Numbered from the stretch's first letter, positions 24,174-39,205 are shown. The stretch is 64,000 bases of DNA from Psilocybe azurescens (GCA_023853785.1 JAJIRX010000522.1:124001-188000); one strand, 5' to 3'. A program made the numbers and translations. The notes: generated by a model from the letters alone, not told the origin.

Positions 24174-25752
24174 ATGCTAGTCTTCACTAATAGGTTAGTT
24201 GTTACCAATCAACCACATTTATTTCATTGACTACTAAGAACAAATCACATTTATAATAGAGCCTCAGATTCCTTGGTGGAACTACTCCAGAGAGACGAGC
24301 AAGTCGACGTCAAGCCTATCGGCACCCACTTCATCGCAGCATTCGATAGTCTATATCTCGTCAGCCTCCTCTCCTTGTTAGCCATCTTCTCCACTGCGTG
24401 CGCAAGTCCCCGTATCCGACGGTTTTCGACGTGGTATACGTTTCTCTTAGCTTGGATCTTTGAGGCCGTTTCGAAATTGCTATTGGTTGGTCAGCAAACG
24501 TCACCGATTCCTCCACAATTTGGGATCTGCGTAGCTCAGGCGTCTTTGATCAATGCGATACCTGTTCTGTATGTGTTCATACGTGCAGTCTACTGTCTGC
24601 CCATCGCTTACAATCTTCTCCGATGTAGGTGCGCTTTCTATGCGGTTACATACATTCTTCAGGTTAATAGTTTTCATGTCTCATTCACGAACGCCAAACG
24701 CTGATCGCATTGTTGATGCTCGTAGACTTATCTTACCGTCATGGCAATCCTCAAATCGGAAACAGCTGTATCAAAGTCTCGTGTTAGATTGGTATGTGCA
24801 TGTTCACGTTCAACCCACCAGTTAAACATCATACCAAAACCCGAAAACACAGCTCCATGCCCTACCATGTGCTGCTTTTATCGCTCTCTTCATTCTAAGC
24901 TTGACTGTATGTTGTAATTCATCTCTATTTGTCAATGCTTTCCATTGATATTGGGCTATCATTGCGACAATTGTGGACAGCTCGGGCTCACAAGTCGAAC
25001 AACGACCCAAAGAAGTCCTTTGGGAATGTACTGCCACTTTACAGGACCTCTAGAGTAAGTTGCTCATATGTTGGTTTCTCTAGTTCTCCGAATGTAAAAC
25101 GGATTTTGTTTCTTTCAGAAAAACGAATCACAGCCGGACTGGTTATCTTATTAATGACCATACTCCCTGGTCCTTGAAGGTGAGATTTCTTTTGGTGCCT
25201 ATAGCTGCAACAAAGCACTGATGCAGCTTGCGGATGACGGTTCATAGGGTGTTTGGCCATCACCTTCAATCGTGCTTGGAGAGCAGCCGGAAGAATGGTT
25301 CCTGGAAAGAGTAAAGAGTATTTCTCATTAGACGCTTTCGTCAGAATACTTGTGATAAGCCTGTGGCCATTGATTGCATTGATGTGTGTGATCATCTCCT
25401 TGAATTTTCACTGTGTTGAAGACCAGTTCCTGTGTTTGAATAACAGACTGGCATGCTTCCAATTTCTTCCTCCGCACGACAGTTCAGTCGAAACTAGGCG
25501 GTTAGTGCTCATGCAATCCACGTGTAAGTGGTTCTTTTGGGGAATCGATCTGGTCGAATTTAACGGATTGGTGTATATTGCATTTCTAGTTCCGTTTATT
25601 GCTGCATTGATTCTTGGGAGTCAGAAGGTATGCTTGGATATATATTTTATGTTTTGGCCATACGAAGTCTAACGCTTGGGCAGGATATCGTGCGTGTATG
25701 GATATTTTGGAGAAAAGAAAGTCCCGGGAATCACTGGCAGCAGATTGCATGA
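24174..25752 (+). pseudogene. GPCR-like seven-helix protein, copy B (probably damaged)
   Basis: Paralogue of 19768-21366. Start MLVFTNR, intron, ASDSLVELLQRDEQVDVKP, then FDSLYLVSLLSLLAIFSTAC, TWYTFLLAWIFEAVSKLLLV, CAFYAVTYILQ, TYLTVMAILKSETAVSKSRV, LHALPCAAFIALFILSLT, NGLVYIAFLVPFIAALILGS and DIVRVWIFWRKESPGN (stop 25750-25752). In the frame aligned with copy A, PKEVLWECTATLQDL runs into TAG at 25051-25053. One extra base occurs near 25163-25170 relative to copy A. Most exons are well kept, so either it is recently inactivated or the lesions are partly sequence errors. Alternative splicing around 25050 could also bypass the stop. Confidence 0.55.
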
Positions 25753-25922
25753 AGACTCTAACCTCTTCCACACGCCTTCGGTATTGATTGTAAATAATGC
25801 CTGTATAATACTGGCATCGCCTCCGCAGTGTAGTCTCGTAATATTTGCTTGTATTATACCTTTCATTTAGATAATAATGTTCGAAGTTTTGGTAGTAGGT
25901 TCAATATGTATAGTCTAATAGT

Positions 25923-27838
25923 CTAAGTTCGTACCACCAAGAATTGCTCAGGAATTCCAGGATTGCCATACGGGGCCAGTGTCCGAAAAGTATGGAGTTC
26001 CCCGTCATCATCCTTGACTATACGCCTCTCTATCTGTTGGGGCAGTTTTGAATCATACAGATCAAAAATGGCGTTCGATTTACTTACCTGCCATGCCCTG
26101 GTGTTGCAGCCGAACTGGGTGATGGTGGGGCTGCAATTGTTGATGATGGCTAATGCTTGATCAGGATGTAAAATTGGATGTGCCTCTACGGACGCCTCCA
26201 TAGGGTAGTTGATATGTACTGTCTGTAGCTTTTTTTGCGTGAGAGAGACATTGCGATAAACGATCCTATAAATCGCGTTAGTACTGAACATGAACAGACT
26301 AAATCCTGGCATACTAATGAAGTCGACTCTACGACTACAAATAATTGCTCTAGATTGGTGCATTGGCGACAGATATTGCTTATCGCTTCTAAGCTGATCA
26401 ACATCCGGTGCACTGAAAATCGGACTAATCGTTTGCCGTGCGTCATTATTAGCTGGTTCCATAGATCGTCCGTCATCGGGGATTCAAAGAACGCCCCGGT
26501 CGAGTATATCTGGAACAGCTCAAGAGGAGATGTACTGATGAGGTGGACCACGGCGGCGATCCATTCTTTCATGGGGAGCTGATGGTGGACGGTTAGCGTA
26601 ACTGAACGAAGGAGGTTTAGCGTTCCATGAGATATGCATTTATCGGCGAATAATGTCATATTCTAGAGAAATGAGTTAGTCGAGGTGTGAGCTTTTGAAT
26701 AGAAAGGTGTACAAATTTAGGGAAACGCCTTCAAGTCCTAACCCTAGGAGTCCTTTAATGTTGGACGATACCATTGCCCATACACCTTGCTCCGTGACTT
26801 TTGGACATCCTGTCAGATGGAGGTGTTCCAAGTTAACGAGAGAAGGTGCGATAGTCTCTAAAAGGCGATCCGTAATGATCAGAGACGCCTAGCAGGGTCA
26901 GAATAGGTGGGTAAATATAGGGAACGCAGGCGGACTTTACAGATCAAGGTGAGGCTGCGTAGAGTGTTGCCTGTCAATGCCATCCATGAATTAAGTTGCG
27001 CTACGACGGCAGCACTAGGCATAATTATGGAAAGTTTCTGGAGTTCCGTGAATGCTACCAGCAGCCGAGGATCGTAATGCCCGTCACTGTGTCCATTGAA
27101 TTCAAACTCGCGCAAATTCTTGCAGTATTTCAACGTGCCCAGTATTTCAGAGTTCAAGGATCCATCACGAGTCCATGTACACGCTTTGAGATTGATGCAA
27201 TTGCTCAAGCCCTGGAGCACATGTCTGAGCACCTCGTCATCCAGAATGGATGCAGACTTTGGAAAGTCGCGTATTTCTGGCACCCCATCAAGCCATATTA
27301 GCTAAATGAGAGATAGAGTTAGTAAACGAACGGACCAAGCTTCTGTAAGAGCATAGCAAGATATTCGTATTGAGCGAGAGTCTCGAAAAGCCGAATGACC
27401 TATCCAAAGATGCTCATATTGGGTATGAATCCACGGCGTCAGCAATTGGTGACCTCACTTTGATTTTACTCTCCTTGTGCCATGAGTATATCGATATCCT
27501 CTCGTACAGTCGTGGGGTTGCGAAGGCTCCTGAAGTTGCTGTTAACTAAGCATGTCGCCCAAAGGTGTTGAGGTTTCACGACGAAAGCCAAAACTTCTGG
27601 CAGAATTTCGAGTGGTAGATCCAAAAAAAGCATTGAGGAGCTTTGATCTGTGTTGTAGATAAGACTTGATAGATTTAAATCTGCACGTAGATGGGCTTAT
27701 AGCTCGGAAATCGTGTCTAGGAAGAAAAAAGCAAAGAAAAGAGAGAACATAGACGGGCATGTCCAGGGGCGTTAGTAGGACTTCGGAGCAAAGTGGTGCC
27801 GTGATGAACGAGTCGCATGATCGGCCCGATTGTAACAC
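25923..27838 (-). CDS. F-box/leucine-rich-repeat protein
   Basis: Probable SCF substrate adaptor. The N-terminal exon carries TPLDMPVYVLSFL and RHDFRAISPSTCRFKSIKS, an F-box-like helix set. Later exons carry leucine-rich repeats: VLRHVLQGLSNCINLKACTW, LKYCKNLREFEFNG, LLETIAPSLVNLEHLHLTGC, ISNICRQCTNLEQLFVVVES and LQTVHINYP. The C-terminus reads YGNPGIPEQFLVVRT (stop at 25923). The LEHLHLTGCP block closely follows the LRR consensus. Introns are short, for example around 26660-26700. The first exon could start at 27838 or at the later Met in LDMPVYV. It lies tail-to-tail with the GPCR-like copy B. Confidence 0.72.
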
Positions 27839-28229
27839 ATGTACACACAGAGGTGTTGGCTATTCTATTTTATTATGCCATCAGTTACTTGTACCGCGAG
27901 GACTCCTGCACGATAAACCAGGTAGCACAAGATCGACATACAGCAAAATAGAGAAGAAACTGAAGACATCTGATGATAAAATATCCGCATTGGCTGACGA
28001 CATAGCAGAGGATCGTAATGGAGGTGTGCTCATTCCATGGAAACTTATCTATGTCACAGCTCGCCGCCATATAGATCCTGCAGAGTTTAGGTTACTCAGG
28101 CTCATACGCCTCTGCATACCACTCTGAGACCATCATGGACAAAAGCAAAAATGTGTCGTGATTTCTACATTAGTTCTTGATCCATCCAATACTGAGATAT
28201 AGTATTACCGTCGACAGCCAGGGAACAAT

Positions 28230-28847
28230 ATGATCGTCAAGGAGGAGCTCCCTGAGACTGATGACGACGAGCTAGTTACTCAGAATCTCCTTGAAATTTT
28301 GAAAGGACTGAGAAAGGAAATGGGAGAAAAGCACCAGGAAATAATGAGAATGGCAGCTGGGAGCGAGAGAAGGGTCTAAGAAAGGCACGCCGAATTCATG
28401 AAGATGGCGAATATATACCGAGTCGAAACCGATAGGGTGATACAAAAGGAAGCCAAACTCGTCCGAGTGAATTGTCGTATAAAGGGCCATATAAAGACTT
28501 ATTCTAACCTTCAGAATAATGTAGTTCGGCAATGTCGTGGATAGGTTGAGTTTTGCATGACACTAAACCTAGCACGCGAGAAATTTGCCGTCCACCTTGG
28601 AAAGGCGACATGGGAGGAAGTCATTGGCATGTCGCTCAATGATCCCCAGAAGGTGCCAGAACAGCTGAGCTACCCAACGTCGATGTTGGACTGTGATCGT
28701 ATTGAGCACCTCGTCAGTGCAGAAGCCTTTCGTGATGCCATTTCTCACCTTAGCGAAAAGGAAAAATCTCTCCTTCACTTCCGCCTCAACGGAGCTTTGG
28801 AGTCTTTGAAAGGAAACTCTTTAAAACAGATATTCTGCCAATGCTAA
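28230..28847 (+). pseudogene. Hypothetical coiled-coil ORF with two in-frame stops
   Basis: One frame stays coding-like for 618 nt: MIVKEELPETDDDELVTQNL and ILKGLRKEMGEKHQEIMRMA, then TAA at 28377, FMKMANIYRVETDRVIQKEA, TAG at 28542, then FAVHLGKATWEEVIGMSLN and EAFRDAISHLSEKEKSLLHF. It is charged and probably helical. The second stop could be removed by an intron ending at cctag near 28570; the first could not be explained. No family recognised. An upstream ORF (about 27890-28127, KIEKKLKTSDDKISALADDI) may belong to the same gene. Confidence 0.35.
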
Positions 28848-29685
28848 TTTCAATGACCTGTTGTCCACACAACCAGAGTGCACTTTATAGGATTCTATTG
28901 CTTAAGATCTAAGAGTGTCCCTTTGATTATATACGATCACTCTGTATTCACTAAAATGGTTTCTTACGTGAACTTGAACCACAAAAATCCTGTCCAAAAA
29001 ACTACTGGCAGCATTCTGCGACTGTTCTGTGGATGAAATCCTTCGTTATACCTGTACTTACAATGGTTGACGAGCTATTGTTATTTTAGTCCGACGCCTG
29101 GGGCAAGATGGCCATCATATGATAGATGTACCATTCAGAGCAGAGCAAGCAGAGTCGAAGATGATAATGGGGTTTTAGATATTTTAATGATGTATGGTGA
29201 TCTGCGTATTTGAAGTATTTTGGACCATTGTCATATAGCTTAGCGAAATAACAGCTTGAACTGAAATAAATCAGGCTTAATGCGGAATGCCATCGCGGAA
29301 ATGGAAATAACACTCAGCGTTGATGACTCTTCACAAGAATGGCCTGAATCTGGGACATTGTGGTACCGTGCCCTGAGGAGATGGAGTAGAAACGGCCCAT
29401 CATCTTCTCTCCGGAAATAACAATATTTGCAAAAGTTTGTAGACAATGAACCGCCGTGGTGGGCCTTCGTGATTAGGGGCTGGATCTGAAGTGACAATGT
29501 GGTGACGAGGTGTGAATAATGGTCAGGCCGTGGGACTTTTTGACACCACCCCGTGCAAACGAATGAACTAAGAAAGAACGCGCCTCAACTTCGCGCGTCG
29601 CGTCTGCCACGCCAAGCTGCTCTCAAAGGTATACAAGATGTCCTTATTCTACCACGTCTATCTCTAACCCAACTCATTTCTTACA
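28848..29685. other. Intergenic, no supportable gene
   Basis: Only short ORFs without motifs. The last 150 nt are the likely promoter and leader of the FunK1 gene. Confidence 0.5.
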
Positions 29686-32561
29686 ATGCCTTCCAACAAT
29701 GAACCAACGTAAGGACTCATCATTTCCGCTTGGGTCGACATTAAACTTATTCTAACTCACTAGTACATCAAACCCAACGCTTAACCACATACGCAAGTGA
29801 GTTATGTCTTCACTGCTTCTCTCTGAATCAAGGCTAACCTCGTTGTAGCCCATCTCTCACACCCCGCAAGATTGTAACAGGCGGAGGAACCAGTAAGATC
29901 ACAACCCTTCGCCCTCACATTGGCTCCGAAATGGATGGAGAATTCGTTATCTGCGACGTCGACAAGTTCATGGAACACTATCTACCATTCGTCCCTACCG
30001 ATGATCATGTCAAACTCTGTGTGGAGACAAAGCTTAAGCCTGACAAACAGATGGATGAATCAGAGGACTATGTTTTCACCGCGTTTCGCGACACTCCTAT
30101 CATCAGGAAGGAAGTTGTCGGTAAGCGCACCGAGATGGAACTATACGACCCCATTGGAGTCTATTGCCAAAAGCATCGCCGGCTTTGATTTGGACGATCT
30201 CGGTCGCAAACATAACAAGTTCAATTACCGCAACGTGCCTCACGACACAATCAAATCTAACATTAATGGGTCCAACCACAAGGTCGACGCTTGTTTCACT
30301 ACAGATGAAAAGGCTGAACTTGGAGATCATCGTGTAAGCACATGGGGAATGGCCGTACCCGTTGAACAGAAGGTATCCACTTCGAAAACAGACTGGCTTG
30401 ATGTGAGTTACTCTGTGTATACCTGTTCTGCTCGGCATTCACGACTTTGCTAGAATAACGAAAAGATACTTTCGGCCAACGTCCAAATTATGAATGACGA
30501 CAACCGACGCATGTTTACATTTGGAGTGAGCTTCTATGTATTGTTGTTCTACCACTTATCTCATTAACATCACTTTTAAGATCACTATCGAGGCAGATCA
30601 AATGACACTTTGGTATCATTCCAGGTCTCATTCCGCGGTTTCCAAATCATTCAACTTCGTTAAAGTATGGACCTACTCCACTTTGTGCTGTATATACTAA
30701 TTGATAATTTTACAGGATCCCAAACGGTTGATCAAAGTCTTCATGTCATTCCTCTTCGCCACAGAGGTTGAGCTAGGATACGATCCTATGGTGGAACGTC
30801 AAGATGATGGCGAATATATCTTCAAGATTCCCCAAACGGACAAAACTTTTCGTTTCTACCGTACCGTGAAGCTTATTTCAGGCTATCGATCTAACAACAT
30901 TACCGGTCGCATGCCCCGAGTCTGGTTGGTTGAGTCTTACGACCCGGCTACTCACAAGACTGGAGAACAGTTCGTCTTGAAGGATGTCTGGCTGGATTCA
31001 AATGCCGCAACTGAAAGGGAGATACAAACCGCAATTTTCAAAGGCATCAATGAATTTGGGAGACGGGGATGCCCCTTCCGACTCCCCGGGGCTCAGTACC
31101 ATCTGGGAGGATCGCAAAGACCTCATCCGTAGTCGGGACTACGAGCAATTTTTCCTCAAAATTGAAGATGACTACCCTGAAGGGTGTGTTTCGAAAGAAA
31201 TTGCCTCTGGCGCCCAGCGCATATGGGGATTGTTTAAGTCCACTCAAGAGGCCTACACCTCGAAGCGGACAGCTACTGGCCCTGAAGCTGGCCAATCTCG
31301 CCCTATAGCATCCGCCTTGCCCAAGGATCTCATTCGTGTCTTTGCACCCAAGAAGCAATACCGAGTACTTTTCAAGGAGGTCTGTCGGTCTGTAGGGGAG
31401 CTCGAGACGCTGGGCGAAGCCATCGATGTTATTCAGCAGGCTCATATCGGTAATTAATTCCCATCAACATGATATTCGAACCTTTATTCACAATAGCCTG
31501 CTCTATTTTGTACAAATACAGCGCTACAACTGCTTTACTGTGCTGGATGGGTTCATAGAGACATTAGCGAAGGCAATATCTTAGCTCATCGAACGAACCC
31601 CCAGGATGGTTCCACGCCATGGAAGGCTAAGTTGATGGACCTCGAATACGCAAAGAAATTTCCTCCTCCGGATAATCATGAAGCTGCTGTTGATCCCAAA
31701 ACAGTCTGTTGTCTTTGTTGTTTTATTGTCATTGTATATCTAACACCTGGTCAGGGAACTCCGTACTTCATGCCCACCGAAATTCTGGCCAATCTCTATC
31801 TTTTTGTTCCAAGACCCAAACGGCGGAATTATGATCAGTATGATGAAGGCAGGGCCAGCGAAACCACACCAGATGCGCCTACTGTCATGCATAACTTTCA
31901 GCACGACTTGGAATCCCTTTGGTGGCTTATTATTTGGCTCATTACCTCGCACGTTGCAGATCAGCCCGTCGAGAGCTGGCCAAGTCCAATCATCCAAGTC
32001 AATGCAGTTCAAAACAGCAGAACCTGGGCTGCTCCCATCTTCCAGAACATAGTCGAACTGCCCCCGACCGGCGCAAATTCTTCGTCACCTCTATCGAAAA
32101 CAAACTATGCGAATTCCTACCGGAAAACGTTGCCGACCACATTTGGCGTCTCGAACACATCAGGGGGAGACATGTATAACGACTTCTTAGATCGCGTGGA
32201 GTTTGGCAATCTCCATGATCAAGAATCTTACGCCGATATACACATAAGATTCGGAAGGTTCTTTGCGGGCCTCCAGGCAGGAGTACCGTCGAAAGACTGG
32301 CGAGGATATTTCCTAAAGAAGCAGGAAACATCAAAGGCTGATGGAACTTCCACGGCTAACGAGACTTTAAAGGCTGAGGGAACTTCGAATGCTAAGGGCG
32401 ATAGCAACCCATTGGAATCAGCCCCTGCGGGAGAAGCGTCCCTCCCTGCTCCAAGCAAAGTCAAAGCCAAACGAGGACCTGATCAAAATCCCAACTTGGA
32501 GGAGCAAGGTCGTGCGGGCGGCTCTCAAGCGGGCGGCAAGAAATCCAGACGGCGTCGATGA
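29686..32561 (+). CDS. FunK1-type protein kinase
   Basis: Fungal-specific kinase family expanded in mushrooms, presumed Ser/Thr kinase. The first three exons splice to MPSNNEPTTSNPTLNHIRNP, then ITTLRPHIGSEMDGEF. The N-terminal FunK1 region includes SIAGFDLDDLGRKHNKFNYR and FNFVKDPKRLIKVFMSFLFA. The catalytic lobe shows GWVHRDISEGNIL (HRD catalytic loop), KLMDLEYAKK (DLE in place of DFG, usual for FunK1), GTPYFMPTEIL and HDLESLWWLIIWLI. A low-complexity tail with repeated KADGTS/KAEGTS-like units ends in KKSRRRR. Apparent single-base insertions lie at CCCC 30149-30152 (expected ELYDPLESIA) and GGG 31058-31060 (expected EFGDGDAPS). All catalytic motifs are kept. Genes of this family are often polymorphic and dispensable. 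Confidence 0.88.
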
Positions 32562-33431
32562 TTCGGCGCTCTTCATTTCAAGACTACGATAGCCCACGAC
32601 ACACTTACGACTTCCTTTTCTTCTTTCAATTTCTTTCCTGGGCCTGTAGTATCAACACAATTCCACACTGTCACCGTATCGCGATCGTTCTTCAGATTTC
32701 CTCTCTTTCTTGCAATTTTATTCATTTAAATGCAATGTAACTGCATGCTATTAAATAAAGACTCCAAATATGCACGACGTCCACCACAACATCCAGTATT
32801 TATGTAAATGTGATAGATCTCAGGAAGCTCAATTTTTTACCGACTTATCTTCTGCTCGTCTCAACATCCTGATCGATATTTGCACCTCGAGCTTTTAACC
32901 CTTCACAGTTATACCACAATCGCGCAATGAGGGCAAAGTTAATAAGCGCGTCGTGCGTTGGGAACCACTGCACGTGCTCGTGGCGACGCTCAGGGCCAAT
33001 GAGGCCTTTACTCGGGTTTTTCCTTTGTTCCATCCCTCCCCTTACTACCTAAGCATAACATAACTTCAAGAAATGCAAGACCCTCGCTTGTCCAATCTCA
33101 ATCGCTTACTTATCTCAATGATACATCCAGGGCCAGAGCCAACATGCTATCCCACAGTACTGCCACCGGACCCAAGGTGGACCAGCAAGGAACTCGGGTG
33201 CGAGCAGGCTTGAAAGAACACCTCAACCTCCGTTAGGCTTCCGATATTAGATATGGTTTCAACATTTGCTCCAAGCTACTCAGAATTAACCGCTGCTCGA
33301 ATACATTTGTTATATATTTCACGTGAACCTATCGAGTTATCCTGGAACTAGTTAGACAAGGTTAGACACCGACATTTACTCAGTCAAACTTTCATGCACG
33401 AGGTACTCACATCCCTACGCTAGATCTGGGC
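32562..33431. other. Intergenic, nothing recognised
   Basis: Contains a 62-codon minus ORF (32845-33033) without known motifs, and the 3' flanks of two convergent genes. Confidence 0.5.
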
Positions 33432-33750
33432 TTAGACTAGCCTGCGTCTTTCAATACGTCTCGATTTTCTGGTTACAGTCGATTTCTTGGGCCTTGGGTT
33501 ACGAGGGCCCGCTGGTCTCTCAGCTGGACGAGTATACTCTTTGACTGGCTCTGGCCCCGAAATGGACTGCGTGCTTTGAGGCCAAGAGTCTCCTCTGAAG
33601 AAAGACTTCGCCTGTGTCTCAAATCAGTCTACCAGAACCAGGAGTTTCACGACGGAGATCAAATACGGACTCGTAGTTGTTAGGGATAGAAAAGCCTAAA
33701 GCAGAACCTGCAAGGAGTGCCGCGGTGAACAGGATCGAGAGATTCACCAT
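33432..33750 (-). CDS. Small secreted protein with basic C-terminal tail
   Basis: Starts MVNLSILFTAALLAGSALG, a textbook signal peptide (short N-region, hydrophobic core, small residues before the likely cleavage site). FSIPNNYESVFDLRRETPGS follows. The second half, read in another frame, is ETQAKSFFRGDSWPQSTQSI, then Pro-rich, then a strongly basic end (RKSRRIERRRLV). The two halves join if the AAA at 33621-33623 (TTT on the coding strand) is one base too long. The 319-nt span equals whole codons plus one. About 105 residues, no Cys. No family recognised. Such proteins are often called effector candidates, but nothing here shows a role. Confidence 0.5.
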
Positions 33751-34632
33751 TTTGTATGTGAGGTATGGATAAGGGATGTATTTCGTCTGTACGGATGGGG
33801 TGGCGACCTGGCGCTTCTTGAGGAAGGGGTGGATGTGGTGGGATGTGAGACCAGCTGGGGAATCATTTTTGTGAATGATTGACTTTATAGACGTGCCCTA
33901 CCCACTAGCTTGGCGATCTCTCACGATTGGACACACTGGCTATGCATGTGTGTCAAGAAAAAAGATCAGAGATCAGCGCCTGGGTCTGATCTTCGGTAAT
34001 ACACGGGTTCTAATGCCTTACGTTGCTTCTGCAAGCAGCCTTGAAATGGCCGAAGCGACACAGAAGAAGAATTGTAACTTACGTCGAAGAAGCCAGTATA
34101 CAGTGTTGCTAGAGGCATCACAAGTCTTTACTTATTCTTTAAATCCACGAAGTTACGTGGTCGAGAATAACATCCCATTTTGAGAGGTTTACGATGGTTA
34201 ATGATTGAGAGAAAGACGACATCTTTCAAGAGCAAGGGAAACGTAAAGCGAAGCTCATAATTTATTTACAACGAGCTCAAACAGTAGCCTAAACTATACA
34301 ATGTACAAGAATGGTGACGTGCGACTAGTTACTAAGAGGAATAAATGAAACGGGAGCGCGAATTGTAAGCAATCGGCACCGCAGGAGTAAGCACCGTTCA
34401 GCGCTGAGCAGCTATGGGAATGGAGGGAATGGGGAGACTGGAGAATGGTTAAATGCAAGAAAATTTATAACTAAATGGTTCAATCTTGTATAGTTGAGTA
34501 AAGCAATGCTTGTTGCCGTTCGCTGTATTCGTACATCTATCCTTCGAATGGTTGAGTGGGAGGAGTGTGGGAGGCCGATTGGCTTTAGATGGTGGAAGTT
34601 ATGACGGAACATCCATGCTATCTTTCGAAGCT
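33751..34632. other. Intergenic, nothing recognised
   Basis: Only short ORFs without motifs. Contains the upstream region of the small secreted protein and the 3' flank of the beta-glucosidase. Confidence 0.5.
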
Positions 34633-37359
<2,727 letters not shown>

Positions 37360-37810
37360 TTGTAGTTTGTCGACTGGCCGAAAAGGAGCAAAGTTAGCAA
37401 GAGCGCCATGAGAGACCGAGTCTGCTCTTAAACTAAAGACAATCCGCCGATATCACCAAGTTCCTGGGGGAATTTCAATTCTGTGTTTTCCGAGGAATGT
37501 CCGCCGGGTAGATGAGCACTTCGAAAAATGGATTTGACAAGCCCGAATCAAGATTTCCTTGTAAGGATTCCAGAGATACTCCGTGGGTGGGCAATGCAGC
37601 GCAGGATTTCCCCCTGGATTCGGGTAACAAGAAGTTTTGCTAAATATGTTCCCCATCAGGAGTGCTCACACCCGGTCTTTTATCGGAACTACTCCACGTG
37701 ATGCCTTCATAAATCGGGATCGCGCTATTTAACTCCATCCGTCCACGACAATCGACATTACAAAACTTCCATCTTGTTAGAAGCCTCTTCAACCACCCAG
37801 AACTATACCA
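37360..37810. promoter_or_regulatory. Shared divergent promoter region (GH1 / oxidoreductase)
   Basis: 451 bp between the two start codons. A TATA-like ctatttaac at about 37724 lies on the oxidoreductase side. A 67-codon minus ORF inside (37453-37656) has no recognisable motif and is not called. Confidence 0.45.
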
Positions 37811-39205
37811 ATGTCCAAAGGAATCGCAATACTAGGCGCCGGAATTTTCGCTAAAGAAGGTTAGTAATTTACCTAGAATATATATCCCGTCCCATACACC
37901 TTTGGGCTCCCTCTGTCCATTAATTCCGAATATTCACCATAACCCCACATGCCTCAGCTCATTTACCTGCCCTCTCCGACTTGGGTGATGCTGCACCTCC
38001 CCTCAAGGCCGTATACTCGCGCTCCGAAAAGAGTGCTCAGGATCTGGCCGACGCGGCTGCTGTTGCCCTGAACTTGACCAGCCCTCCATCTGTATATCAC
38101 GATGGAGATTCGTTATCTAATCTTGATGCTTTGCTTGCCAGGTCGGATATAACCGCGGTCATCATCGCCTTGCCCATCACTCTCCAGCCATCTATCGTCG
38201 TGAAAGCTCTTGCTGCAGGTAAACATGTCATAAGCGAGAAACCAGTCTCTCCGGATGTCAAGCAAGGACTTGATCTTATCAACACGTATAATCAGACGTA
38301 CAAACCCAAAGGCCTCGTTTGGCGCATTGCAGAGAACTTTGAGGCCGAACCAGGCTACAGAGCCGCTGGCGATTTTATCCGAGCCGGAAAAATAGGAAAC
38401 GTCATATTTTTCAAGACCAGTTGTGATCAATTATATCGACAAGGAGTCGAAATGGTACAAGACTCCATGGCGAACAGTTCCCGATGTACGTTCGAGGCTT
38501 CTTCTTTTTTTGTTAATATAATTGACCCTGATCGAATCACAGTATCAAGGCGGCTTTTTGGCAAGTTCTTTCAAGAATATACTTGAATTGGAAAATACTG
38601 AGACCCGTCCCAAAAAATAGTTGGATGGTGGTGTCGTAGGTTCCAAATTATTTCATGACAACGGCGAAGACGACTCATGGTATTTATTTTCTGCGTAGCA
38701 TACTATTGCTGCGCTTCGCGTCATGCTTCCGCACCCATTGACGCACCTTTCTGCATTCGCGTCGTTGAATAAGGATTACCTTAAGCCCCACGACACTATC
38801 CACGCCATCGTCAAAGCAGGAGGTCACTTCACTGGAACAGCAGAGCTAACGTGGGCATTCCCAACCGAGTCGCGTCCACAAGCCGACGGTTTCGTGATCA
38901 CTGGAACGGATGGATGGATTTCAGTCAACCAGATCTACAACCCCGGAGCCCCTATAATTCGCATTGTTGCCAAGTACGTGCACAAACAAGAGGGCAAGCC
39001 AGAAGAGGTGAAGGAGGAAGTTATAGATATCCCCTCGAAGGGCATTGCCGCAGAGCTATCAAGCTTCTTCGACAAGATTGTAGGGAAGGACGACGGTCTC
39101 GGACTTGGTGACCCATTAGCGGCGCTCGGAGACGTCGCGTTTATCCAAGCTGCCTTGAATAGCAACGGCGAGCTCGTGGATCTCGTCAGACTTCTTCACG
39201 GATAG
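37811..39205 (+). CDS. Gfo/Idh/MocA-family NAD(P)-dependent oxidoreductase
   Basis: Two-domain dehydrogenase acting on sugars, inositols or related polyols; exact substrate unknown. Exon 1 gives MSKGIAILGAGIFAKE, the Rossmann fingerprint, spliced to AHLPALSDLGD. Then AVIIALPITLQPSIVVKALA, the EKPVSPD motif, VWRIAENFEAEPGY, VINYIDKESKWYKTPWRTVP, YQGGFL, LDGGVHTIAALR and the C-terminal beta-sheet domain to ELVDLVRLLHG. The short TT at 38421-38422 appears to hold one extra T (expected FKTSVINYIDK). The intron after GGCTTTTTG uses a GC donor (gcaagt) and ends aaaatag. Its divergent pairing with a beta-glucosidase suggests a carbohydrate role, by inference only. Confidence 0.9.

Larger units (their letters stand above)
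21985..25900. repeat. Segmental tandem duplication, right unit (B)
   Basis: Second copy of unit A in direct orientation. It is shorter mainly because about 540 bp of the DJ-1 gene are missing. Confidence 0.8.

Noticed and set aside
31047..31445. 132-codon minus-strand ORF
   Set aside because: It is the antisense shadow of the FunK1 kinase exon.
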